Assembly: GCA_938082955.1 (NCBI GenBank)
Contig: CALKDE010000209.1
Location: 1 to 7,556, forward strand
DNA length: 7,556 bases
Reading direction: 5' to 3'
Source: an uncultured Pseudomonadales bacterium
GTDB taxonomy: Bacteria; Pseudomonadota; Gammaproteobacteria; Pseudomonadales; Pseudohongiellaceae
Part shown: piece after piece, positions 1-6,625 of the stretch
How positions within the stretch are numbered: the stretch's first letter is position 1
How the letters are laid out: each line of letters starts with the position of its first letter
Translations under genes and position numbers: made by a program
The notes under the pieces: generated by a model
Seen by the model: the letters and a program-made list of their open reading frames with translations, nothing else
Database searches by the model: none
What the model was told of the DNA's origin: nothing

Positions 1-483
1 TTAATCTTCGCCACTGGGTTCGATGCAATGACTGGCGCGCTGTTAGACATCGATATACGCGGCAGCAACGGTCTTAGCCTTAAAGAGAAATGGCAGGGTG
101 GGCCAAAGAACTACTTAGGATTAACAATCAGCGGTTTTCCAAACCTATTCACAATAACAGGCCCGGGAAGCCCCTCTGTGCTTGCTAATATGATTGTAGC
201 TATAGAACAACACGTGGAATGGATTGCGAGTTGCCTCAGTTACCTGCGTGATAACTCGAAGCAGAAAATAGAAGCCGAAGTGACGGCCGAAGAATCTTGG
301 ATAGAATTGGTCAATGGCATAGCCCAGACTACGGTATATTCTAGTGGCTGCAATTCCTGGTATACCGGTGCCAACATTCCCGGAAAGCCGAGAATTTTTA
401 TGCCCTATTTAGGTTACCCCTCGTATGTAGAGAAGTGTGAAAGCGTTGCAAAGCATGGCTATAGCGGTTTTAAGATCAGCTGA
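1..483 (+). CDS. Baeyer-Villiger monooxygenase (flavin-containing), C-terminal part
   Basis: This is the last 160 codons of a flavoprotein monooxygenase; the frame is open to the left edge, so the N-terminus lies outside the window. The fragment begins LIFATGFDAMTGA, the C-terminal (A/G)TGFDAxTG motif of cyclohexanone- and phenylacetone-monooxygenase-type enzymes. It continues with GFPNLFTITGPGSPS, then NMIVAIEQHVEWI, SWYTGANIPGKPRIFMPY and a YVEKCESVAKHGYSGF tail, all in family order. The family uses NADPH, FAD and O2 to insert oxygen next to a carbonyl, turning ketones into esters or lactones. The two Rossmann folds and the FxGxxxHxxxW fingerprint would be upstream and cannot be checked. 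The Met at position 28 is internal, not the start. The end is intact (TGA at 481-483). The substrate cannot be inferred. A methyltransferase follows on the same strand after 181 bp. I am confident of the family but not of the chemistry in vivo. Confidence 0.93.
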   Translation, partial: LIFATGFDAMTGALLDIDIRGSNGLSLKEKWQGGPKNYLGLTISGFPNLFTITGPGSPSVLANMIVAIEQHVEWIASCLSYLRDNSKQKIEAEVTAEESWIELVNGIAQTTVYSSGCNSWYTGANIPGKPRIFMPYLGYPSYVEKCESVAKHGYSGFKIS

Positions 484-581
484 TGTGGCACTGAGCTTTG
501 CCAGACGAAAAGGCGCAGGTATCTCCAAAGGCTCTGCTGAGGGTAAGTGTGCTAAGCAAAACTTGCGCTAACTCAAACGGC

Positions 582-600
582 AATGCTCAGGAGGAGCATT
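582..600. repeat. Short inverted repeat between the monooxygenase and methyltransferase genes
   Basis: AATGCTC and GAGCATT form a perfect 7-bp stem around a 5-base AGGAG loop. No T-run follows, so it is a poor intrinsic terminator. It could be a weak attenuating hairpin in a read-through transcript or a chance palindrome. The rest of 484-658 shows no convincing gene. A TAAAAT (628-633) resembles a -10 box, but its best -35 (TGGACG, 607-612) is only 15 bases away, so a separate promoter for the methyltransferase is possible but weak. Confidence 0.4.
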
Positions 601-651
601 TACCGCTGGACGTCGGGGTGTTTGGTTTAAAATTATTCATCATCAATTAGC

Positions 652-657
652 AGAAGG
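652..657 (+). promoter_or_regulatory. Ribosome binding site deciding the methyltransferase start
   Basis: AGAAGG lies 1 base before the ATG at 659 but 7 bases before the in-frame ATG at 665. A 7-base spacing is normal and a 1-base spacing is not, so the second ATG is the more likely start. Confidence 0.6.
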
Positions 658-664
658 TATGAAT

Positions 665-1633
665 ATGAACATCCTAAGCTGGATCATTTATGTTCCATTG
701 CAGATTCTATTTCTTCCTGCTGTTATTTTAGGGGTATCGCTCGTTGGCTATAAACAAATAGTGGTCAGCAAAAAACTTGGTCTTTCCATGACTGCGATAG
801 AAGTAATAAACGGTCGATGGACCATGCATATATTCGGTATGCGTAAGGATGAGGCAACGGCAAGTCTTGCGGCAGCGTTGCCGAATACGTCCCTATTTGG
901 ACTTTGGCTGACTCTGTTTCCGCTGTGGGTAAAGTATAAGATTTCAGGACGGGTTGCTGTATATCCGCGCGTGCCGGAACTCGGTTCAGAGTCTATTGTT
1001 GATCTCATTGTAGCGAGAACGCTGTATTTCGACCGTGTTATCGAGCGAGCAATGGAACAGGTGGATCAGTTGGTGGTCATGGGCGCTGGTTATGACATGA
1101 GAGCCTATGAAAAATTGCGGAGAAACAACGTTGCGTTCTTCGAACTTGACCAGCCAAGTGTGCAAGCACATAAGCTAGCCACTTTGAAATCTTCGGACAT
1201 AGTCTTTGAGCATGTGACTTTCGTGAGTGTCGATTTTGCTAATGAGAATGCAATTGATAAATTGATCGAGTCTGGTTTTGATAAAAGTAAGAAAACACTC
1301 TTTCTATGGGAAGGGGTTACCCTGTATTTGTCGCAGGCAGAGGTTAGGAAGACAATGCGAGACATTCGAAATATAGCCACTGCAGGCAGTGTTCTACTCG
1401 CTGATATTTATGCTGAGCGATTTATCGAATTTGGAGGGAAAGGTTCTAGCAAAAAAACTCTAGAAAGAACTGATGAGGGAGTGGACTTTGGACTTAACTT
1501 TTCGTCCAAGCATGAACAGACGCTGTCGGAATTTGTGAAGAGCGAGTCGATGTCTGTCGGAGAGCGTTTCTTTCTGGGAGAGAAGAGCGACAAGGGCCCT
1601 TTCGTAGTTGTTGTAGAGATGCTAATTGATTGA
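665..1633 (+). CDS. SAM-dependent methyltransferase, leucine carboxyl methyltransferase-like, with membrane N-terminus
   Basis: A class I methyltransferase of the LCM/TIGR00027 group, 322 residues from ATG 665 (324 if read from ATG 659; numbering below uses 659). SAM-binding motif I is VVMGAGYDMRAY at 139-150. Motif II is FELDQP at 160-166, with the ribose-binding acidic residue expected around E162/D164. VSVDF at 189-193 is the next acidic strand, and LFLWEGVTLYL at 214-224 is the family's diagnostic motif. These enzymes methylate carboxyl or hydroxyl groups, often on polyketides or small metabolites; the substrate here is unknown. Unusually, residues 5-30 form a strong hydrophobic segment and 78-92 a second one, so the protein is probably membrane-attached with its catalytic domain in the cytoplasm. 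A Baeyer-Villiger monooxygenase gene ends 181 bp upstream on the same strand, so a joint operon is possible. The class assignment is firm; the membrane topology is inferred. Confidence 0.88.
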   Translation: MNILSWIIYVPLQILFLPAVILGVSLVGYKQIVVSKKLGLSMTAIEVINGRWTMHIFGMRKDEATASLAAALPNTSLFGLWLTLFPLWVKYKISGRVAVYPRVPELGSESIVDLIVARTLYFDRVIERAMEQVDQLVVMGAGYDMRAYEKLRRNNVAFFELDQPSVQAHKLATLKSSDIVFEHVTFVSVDFANENAIDKLIESGFDKSKKTLFLWEGVTLYLSQAEVRKTMRDIRNIATAGSVLLADIYAERFIEFGGKGSSKKTLERTDEGVDFGLNFSSKHEQTLSEFVKSESMSVGERFFLGEKSDKGPFVVVVEMLID

Positions 1634-1760
1634 GCTTTATGAAGCCGATTGGCTACGATCGAATCTGTGTTGATTGTCCAGGGGCAGGATTTAAGTAGGT
1701 CAGAGCCAAGGGGCAGAAGAATGAAAACTGGTATTGGTCTGTCTTTCCCCTACGAGCTTC

Positions 1761-1800
1761 GTGGTTCGACCAAACAGCTGGTGCAGTTTAGTCGAACCAC
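1761..1800. repeat. 15-bp imperfect inverted repeat (hairpin)
   Basis: GTGGTTCGACCAAAC and GTTTAGTCGAACCAC pair over 15 positions with one mismatch around a 10-base loop (1776-1785). The outer 10 pairs are perfect. It lies 128 bp past the methyltransferase stop with no T-tract, so it is not a classical intrinsic terminator. It may be a dispersed intergenic repeat or a structured RNA or operator element; the sequence alone does not decide. Confidence 0.7.
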
Positions 1801-1845
1801 CGACACGCGTATTTTCAGCCCTTAGCCCCAACCACAGTCTATTTT

Positions 1846-1878
1846 CAATGACTGCTTACAGCCGAAAGCGGGCCATTG
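1846..1878. repeat. Degenerate inverted repeat, candidate dispersed intergenic element
   Basis: CAATGACTGCTT pairs with AAGCGGGCCATTG with one bulge, one mismatch and one G-T pair around an 8-base loop. It follows the 1761-1800 hairpin by 45 bp, so the two may be parts of a single composite repeat. Its general look (CAATGxCxGCTT...GAAAGCGG...CATTG) reminds me of short repeats scattered in gammaproteobacterial intergenic DNA. That is an impression from memory and not a demonstrated match. Confidence 0.4.
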
Positions 1879-2201
1879 TGTCGGTAATAATTAATAGCCA
1901 GCAATATGTCTGATAGCACCCAATGCAGACGCTGAGTGTTTTTGAAGAATTCCCAATTTCTCCCTTAGAGAACTAAACAGCGAAGCTAATCGGGAAGTAT
2001 TTCAGACTCTTCATACAAATAATAATTAAAAATCTCGGCCCCATCTTAGTGTTCATCTATTAGAAGAATTGAAACGCAGGAAGGGCGCGTCTCTTGCTTT
2101 TTCGCTATCCCACAATTTGTAACAATCAGATATGGGGAGCTATGCAATACTGCCGCTTTTACACAGTCTTGCTAAACGCGTACTAAGCTTGTGTTAAGTA
2201 A

Positions 2202-2230
2202 TAGACGGCGCTTGGCCGATACTGTATAAA
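2202..2230 (+). promoter_or_regulatory. Predicted sigma70-type promoter of the outer membrane protein gene
   Basis: TAGACG (2202-2207, 4 of 6 to TTGACA) and TATAAA (2225-2230, 5 of 6 to TATAAT) are separated by 17 bases, the preferred spacing. Transcription would begin near 2237, leaving a leader of about 40 bases. An AGGA at 2271-2274, 3 bases before ATG 2278, serves as a close-set ribosome site. Confidence 0.45.
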
Positions 2231-2277
2231 CTCCGCGACTCGTGTAATTTAACTATTAAAACAATGAGATAGGAAAG

Positions 2278-4479
2278 ATGAGAAGTAAATTGGGCCCCAT
2301 CAAAATCGCAGTCTGCATATCCCTGCTTAGTCTAGGCTCCTCAATCTGGGCGCAAGATAGTGTAGATGACGACTCAACTGTTAGATATCCGGCAGCCTAT
2401 TTTGAAGAATGGGCACCTGTTACGGCGCAGGACATGATGGACAGAATTCCAGGTCTTAGCAGTGGTGGTGGTAGTCGTGGAGGGTACAGCAGTGGCGGTC
2501 GCGGTCGTGGCGGCCCTGGTGGAGGTGGAGGTGGAGGCGGCAGCAGAGGGGGGCGTGGCTTCGGTAGTGGTAGTGGCGGCAGCGAGATCCTCATTAACGG
2601 CAAGCGCACGGCCGGCAAGAATAACAGTACCGGCAGTCAGCTGGGTACTATCACGGCGGATCAGGTCAATTACTTCGAGATCATACGCGGCACTTCCGGC
2701 GAGTTAGATGTTCGGGGCAGCGGCCAGGTAGTCAACGTTGTTTTATTCGAAGAGTTAAGTTCTGCCACTATTCAATTTGAGGCCAGCCTTCAACTGTCCG
2801 AAGACGACACCATTTCTCCTGGCGGCAATCTGTCATTCAGCGGTCAGCAGGGCGGTCTCGACTACCAAGTCAGTGCTCGAACTAATGATGTCTATTTTAG
2901 AAGCATCAGCAAAGAAAATTCCATTTTAGGTGATTTCTCGCCTAACGATCTCATTCGTGAAGACAGGGCAACTGAAGGGAACAGCACTACCATCAGCGCG
3001 AATTTAGGCTATGACATAAATTCGAAGAGTAGTGCCAGATTCAATGCCCAGCTTGGTGAAGGCAATGGAGAAACAGATCTGTTTCGTCGCACTATTGATC
3101 TCAAAGTTAATCCGAATATTCTAGATAGGCAGCGAGAGACCAGCCCTAGTGGCACCGACGATTGGGAGATTGGTGGTGACTACGAATACAACACAGATGG
3201 TGGGGATCGCTTCAAGGTACTATTTATTAGTAACTCCGCGACTCGAGAGACCACGCGAGAACGCTTCGATCAATTCGATGACGGTTTTGAGAATAAGAAT
3301 TTATTTCTGGATACTAGCAGTACGACTAAAGAACGTATTCTTCGAGGTTCCTTCACCTTCGATGTTTTCGAAGGGCAGGACATTGAGCTCGGTGGCGAAC
3401 GTGCTCAGACTATCCTCGACTCCAGCCTCGCGCTGGGCCTGGCGAGTTCAACCGGTATTCCGTCTCCGGATTTTGGAGGCCTGGTTCCAGTATCAATTGG
3501 TAATGCAAACTCCTCGGTAGAGGAATTACGCTACGAACCCTTCGCAATACACAACTGGATTATCAATTCCAGCATGACTCTGGAAACTTCACTTCTTTAT
3601 GAGACTTCTGAAATAACACAGAGCGGCGACGTGACGAAAAAAAGGGACTTCGATTTCGTCAAACCTAAGGTCGATTTTAGATACAACCTTACGCCTACCA
3701 TTCAGCTTCGGGGAACTATCGAGAAAGTGGTGGAGCAGCTGAATTTCAGCGATTTCGTAGCAGCAACCGATAGCCAGGACATAAACTCGGACGTCCAGTC
3801 CGGTAACGCCAATCTTCGTCAAGAGTGGTATTGGAACTATGAGTTCAATTCCGAGTATCGTCTACCAAACGACATAGGGGTTTTAAGCGCTCGACTCTAC
3901 TTCGAAGACTGGCAAGACAAAATTGAAAGGCTGGATGTCTCTATATCGGAAGACAATCTGCTGAGTGCCAATGGTAACATTGGTGACGGAACCAAGTACG
4001 GTCTCGAGCTCAACAGCAGTGTGCGTATGCGCATGATCGATATGCCAAATCTACTTGTTACCGCAAGTATCTCCGTCGAGGATTCGAAGATCACCGACCC
4101 GTTTCTGGGAACTCAAAGGCGCTTTCTTTTTAGCAACAGGGGCAGGTCATTGCTAGGCTTTCGCCACGATATTCCGAAGTGGAATCTCAACTACGGCGTC
4201 AGTTGGAACAACTCCTTTGACGGCAATCGTACGCGTATCGATATCGATGATATCGAGCTTTCTGCTGGCGACCCCTACTGGCAGAGCTTTGTCGAGTGGC
4301 GCGGACCGTTTAGCATGACTTATCGTCTGAATGCGAGCCGATTGGTTAACGATGGTGAATTTTGCCGTGAACGACAACGCTTCGTTGGCCGTGTTTCTAG
4401 CGGCATCCTTGAGGAAATAGAGGACCAATGCAGTTCCTCAGGTCGGACAATTTCTCTCAGCGTGAACGGCACTTTCTAG
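2278..4479 (+). CDS. TonB-dependent-receptor-like outer membrane protein with Gly/Arg-rich plug insert
   Basis: This 733-residue protein begins with a clear Sec signal peptide (basic MRSK, hydrophobic core 10-22, cleavage after Ala25 or Gln26), which also fixes the start. Residues about 36-156 resemble a TonB-receptor plug: MMDRIPGL at 53-60, ILINGKRTAGK at 104-114, FEIIRGTSGELDVRG at 133-147 and QVVNVVL at 150-156. Between the first two lies a Gly/Ser/Arg stretch (61-101) with eight Gly in a row. The rest, about 160-733, alternates polar and aromatic residues like a beta-barrel and ends ...LSVNGTF; the terminal Phe is typical of substrates of the BAM assembly machine. Receptors of this class import siderophores, vitamins or glycans using TonB energy. 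I see no clear TonB box, so an energy-independent or structural role remains possible. The mature protein has only two cysteines, 696 and 718, probably in one surface loop near the last strands. No transport partner is adjacent, and the ligand is unknown. Confidence 0.85.
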   Translation: MRSKLGPIKIAVCISLLSLGSSIWAQDSVDDDSTVRYPAAYFEEWAPVTAQDMMDRIPGLSSGGGSRGGYSSGGRGRGGPGGGGGGGGSRGGRGFGSGSGGSEILINGKRTAGKNNSTGSQLGTITADQVNYFEIIRGTSGELDVRGSGQVVNVVLFEELSSATIQFEASLQLSEDDTISPGGNLSFSGQQGGLDYQVSARTNDVYFRSISKENSILGDFSPNDLIREDRATEGNSTTISANLGYDINSKSSARFNAQLGEGNGETDLFRRTIDLKVNPNILDRQRETSPSGTDDWEIGGDYEYNTDGGDRFKVLFISNSATRETTRERFDQFDDGFENKNLFLDTSSTTKERILRGSFTFDVFEGQDIELGGERAQTILDSSLALGLASSTGIPSPDFGGLVPVSIGNANSSVEELRYEPFAIHNWIINSSMTLETSLLYETSEITQSGDVTKKRDFDFVKPKVDFRYNLTPTIQLRGTIEKVVEQLNFSDFVAATDSQDINSDVQSGNANLRQEWYWNYEFNSEYRLPNDIGVLSARLYFEDWQDKIERLDVSISEDNLLSANGNIGDGTKYGLELNSSVRMRMIDMPNLLVTASISVEDSKITDPFLGTQRRFLFSNRGRSLLGFRHDIPKWNLNYGVSWNNSFDGNRTRIDIDDIELSAGDPYWQSFVEWRGPFSMTYRLNASRLVNDGEFCRERQRFVGRVSSGILEEIEDQCSSSGRTISLSVNGTF
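2458..2580 (+). repeat. Gly/Arg/Ser low-complexity coding tract with GGTGGA hexamer repeat
   Basis: These codons give residues 61-101 of the outer membrane protein, almost only Gly, Ser and Arg plus a few aromatic residues and one Pro. At 2518-2535 the hexamer GGTGGA occurs three times in tandem. Slippage of a hexamer would change length without breaking the frame. The high G content also creates spurious open frames on both strands (a Val/Ala-rich one on +, a Pro-rich one on -) that are artefacts. Confidence 0.85.
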
Positions 4480-4522
4480 TCTGGCATTTCTCCCTTTTAG
4501 TTTTCTCACTTGGTTAATGTAA

Positions 4523-4743
4523 CTTCTGGGTGCTTTAAATGGCATCGCCGTGCTTAGCAAGGAAGATGAAGAAACCAAGGTGCCTGAAATTCTTCTTAGC
4601 GAAAGCAGCGCGTCGATACTGGGAATCGATCGTTTATCTTTGTTGTGGATAGCCCGTCGGTGTCTGTTGGTATTGATCCCCTGAACAAGTTGATAGACAG
4701 AAAGCCAGATGACAGGATGAAAAGTGTTGATGTGCTTAACTAA
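4523..4743 (+). pseudogene. Frameshifted C-terminal remnant of an ABC-transporter/M1-family aminopeptidase protein
   Basis: Two adjacent frames together read like the end of a large M1-peptidase-type protein. The first frame (codons from 4523, directly after an in-frame TAA) gives GIAVLSKEDEETKVPEILL at 4541-4597. The next frame (from 4600) gives RKQRVDTGNRSFIFVVD and then SVGIDPLNKLIDRKPDD, ending at TAA 4741-4743. The GxDPxNKLIDRxPDD tail is what I know as the C-terminus of the family in which ABC permease segments are fused to an M1 zinc aminopeptidase. The switch near 4600-4606 fits loss of a single base. The catalytic HExxH region, the membrane segments and any start codon are absent, so this is a relic of a gene that would be over 1,000 codons long. 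It starts only about 43 bp after the outer membrane protein stop. The family assignment is from memory of the tail motif; the frameshift is directly visible. Confidence 0.68.
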
Positions 4744-5118
4744 GCAGGGTTTTCGTTAGTAGTTGGATTTGTGTTATGGATTGCTCAACTAATGTAGGGG
4801 CTTGTGCAGGAATAGAAAGACAGTGATTGTTGTTTTTATAACAGCTTGTAATTGACTACATTGTTTTTAGGTAAGACAGTAGAGACTACTTTAGTAAAAG
4901 TAATCTTTGCTATTTTTTTTGCTTTGGATAGTTGTAGAATCTAGGCGCTGTTCAGGACCGTTCATGAGCGCAGCGCCGACGACCTGAGAAAGTTACTTCT
5001 CTTGAACTTGTCGGTGCCATGCTGTAGAAATTTGCGATGAGCGGCGACTCTCAGTACGTTTTTTTTAACGACTACCAGCAACAGCCGTGCACTGACCAGC
5101 TGTTGCGAGGAACAAGTA
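4744..5118. other. Non-coding leader region before selO
   Basis: No gene is credible here. The left half is AT-rich with T-runs (4833-4839, 4863-4868, 4912-4920). TTGACT at 4852-4857 is a good -35 match but has only a poor -10 (GACAGT, 4875-4880). TAGAAT at 4935-4940 is a good -10 without a matching -35. Either could drive selO; I cannot choose. GAGGAA at 5107-5112, 6 bases before ATG 5119, is the selO ribosome site. Confidence 0.5.
4944..4977. repeat. 7-bp inverted repeat in the selO leader
   Basis: GGCGCTG (4944-4950) and CAGCGCC (4971-4977) are perfectly complementary around a 20-base loop. TCAGG in the loop (4952-4956) is complementary to CCTGA at 4983-4987, which would give an interlocked (pseudoknot-like) pairing. 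The stem sits next to the TAGAAT -10-like box, so it could be an operator or leader structure, but it may also be chance. Confidence 0.35.
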
Positions 5119-6609
5119 ATGCAAGAACCCAGCATCCCATTCCGTTTTGGCAACAGCTACGCTGAGGAATTGCCAGACTTCTACGTCGAGAGTGATCCGA
5201 TGACTGTGGAGGCACCGAGCTTACTGCAATTCAATACCCCACTTGCCGACGAACTTGGGCTGGGTGTCGCTGAATTGCCATCACAAGACTTGGCGCTAAT
5301 CTTTTCAGGGCAGAAATTGCTGGCTGGCTCTCGCCCGCTGGCGCAAGCCTACGCTGGGCATCAGTTTGGCGGATTCTCTGCGCAGTTGGGCGACGGTCGC
5401 GGATTGCTCTTGGGCGAGGTGGCAGGTCCTGATGGACGTCGCCGCGACATCGCGTTAAAAGGGTCTGGGCGAACGGCGTTTTCTCGCGGCGGCGACGGCA
5501 AAGCCGCGATTGGCCCCGTGCTGCGTGAATATCTAATAGGCGAAGCGATGCATTGCCTTGGAATCCCAACGACTCGTGCGTTGGCGGCAGTTGCCACAGG
5601 GGAATCCGTGTACCGCGAGAATATATTGCCAGGAGCCATCCTTACTCGCGTGGCTTCCAGCCATATTCGTATTGGAACTTTTCAGTTCTTCGCTTCTCAA
5701 CAGCGCTGGGATCAGGTTAGGCAGCTAGCCGACTATGCCATCGAGCGTCATTATCCGCACTTAAGTGGTGACGAGGATCGTTATCTTTTGTTCCTGCAGG
5801 CGGTGTCTGAAGCCCAAGCGGCTCTAGTTGCCAATTGGATGCTGGTTGGATTCATCCACGGCGTCATGAATACGGACAACATGGCGATTTCTGGTGAGAC
5901 GATCGACTATGGTCCCTGCGCGTATATGGAAGCGTTTAGCCCTGATGTCGTGTTCAGCTCCATCGACCAGCAAGGGCGTTACGCGTACAAAAATCAGCCG
6001 CAGATGGCACAGTGGAATCTGACTCGATTCGCCGAGACACTGCTTCCCTTGATTGACGAGGACAAGCCCGAGCGAGCCGTTCCGAAAGTGGAAGCGATCC
6101 TCAACGATTTCACCCTTCACTATGAAAAGCATTGGTTAGCTGGAGCGCAAGCGAAGCTGGGATTAGAAACTTCCGGTTTGGACATCGACAATGACAAGTT
6201 GCTCGTGAATGACTGGCTCAAACTGTTGGAGATTTATTCAGTTGACTACACACTTGCGTGGCGACGACTAGCGGACGCCGCTGAAGGTAATTTGGAACCT
6301 CTTGAGGCGTTGTTTCCTTGCTCTGAGGTGCTCGCCGACTGGCTTGAGCGCTGGCATGAGCGGATCGCTAAGCAGGCTGCTGCCGACAGCGCTTCGAGGA
6401 TGCGTGCTATCAATCCGATCTATATTCCGCGAAACCACTTGGTGGAAGACGCATTGGATGCAGCAACTAACGACGCAAACCTAGAACCGTTCGAAAAATT
6501 GCTCGCTGTGCTCTCACATCCCTTTGATGAGCGTCCCGAGCTTGCGAGATACGCTCAACCCGCCCCGGAAAATTTTACGGGTTGCTATAAGACTTTTTGC
6601 GGCACGTAG
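5119..6609 (+). CDS. selO: Protein adenylyltransferase SelO (YdiU family)
   Basis: A 496-residue SelO/YdiU protein, a little longer than the roughly 480 of the E. coli protein. SelO has a protein-kinase fold in which ATP is bound flipped, so it transfers AMP rather than phosphate to Ser, Thr or Tyr of target proteins; it is linked to redox homeostasis. Visible motifs are ALKGSGRTAFSRGGDGK at 112-128, with nucleotide-binding K114 and the glycine-rich stretch, and TRVASSHIRIGTF at 176-188, with R177 and R184. HGVMNTDNM at 247-255 carries the expected catalytic D253 and metal ligand N254, and IDYGP at 262-266 carries metal ligand D263 in the DFG-like position. All key residues are present, so it should be active. 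The protein ends GCYKTFCGT; the cysteine near the end corresponds to the selenocysteine region of eukaryotic homologues. GAGGAA six bases upstream supports the start. It is transcribed alone and converges on the suf genes. Confidence 0.96.
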   Translation: MQEPSIPFRFGNSYAEELPDFYVESDPMTVEAPSLLQFNTPLADELGLGVAELPSQDLALIFSGQKLLAGSRPLAQAYAGHQFGGFSAQLGDGRGLLLGEVAGPDGRRRDIALKGSGRTAFSRGGDGKAAIGPVLREYLIGEAMHCLGIPTTRALAAVATGESVYRENILPGAILTRVASSHIRIGTFQFFASQQRWDQVRQLADYAIERHYPHLSGDEDRYLLFLQAVSEAQAALVANWMLVGFIHGVMNTDNMAISGETIDYGPCAYMEAFSPDVVFSSIDQQGRYAYKNQPQMAQWNLTRFAETLLPLIDEDKPERAVPKVEAILNDFTLHYEKHWLAGAQAKLGLETSGLDIDNDKLLVNDWLKLLEIYSVDYTLAWRRLADAAEGNLEPLEALFPCSEVLADWLERWHERIAKQAAADSASRMRAINPIYIPRNHLVEDALDAATNDANLEPFEKLLAVLSHPFDERPELARYAQPAPENFTGCYKTFCGT

Positions 6610-6625
6610 TTTCTATTTTAGTAGT

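Larger units (their letters stand above)
1634..2277. other. Non-coding interval with hairpins and a promoter
   Basis: I see no credible gene on either strand in this 644-bp stretch: reading frames are short and lack family motifs. It contains two inverted repeats (1761-1800 and 1846-1878), AT-rich patches around 1880-1895 and 2020-2035, and a promoter-like pair just before the outer membrane protein gene. The near-repeat GGGGCAGGA / GGGGCAGAA at about 1681 and 1711 is also present. No tRNA, riboswitch or Fur-like operator was recognised. Confidence 0.6.

Noticed and set aside
485..571. Short GTG-initiated frame (28 codons) right after the monooxygenase stop
   Set aside because: No ribosome site, no recognisable sequence, and length expected by chance.
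748..1593. Several minus-strand open frames within the methyltransferase gene
   Set aside because: The plus-strand frame carries all class I methyltransferase motifs; the reverse frames are its shadows.
1761..1800. GGTTCGA resembling the T-arm of a tRNA
   Set aside because: The flanking bases form a simple two-arm palindrome and there is no acceptor, D or anticodon arm.
2397..2618. Proline-rich open frame on the minus strand and a Val/Ala-rich frame at 2462-2707 on the plus strand
   Set aside because: Both are by-products of the Gly-rich codons of the outer membrane protein; neither has a start context or family motif.
2229..3246. 14-base direct repeat AACTCCGCGACTCG at 2229-2242 and 3233-3246
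   Set aside because: One copy is in the leader and the other inside well-behaved coding sequence. A single 14-base match in 7.5 kb can occur by chance, and nothing mobile lies between.
5231..5639. Open frames on the minus strand inside selO
   Set aside because: They lie opposite highly conserved SelO motifs and show no family features of their own.
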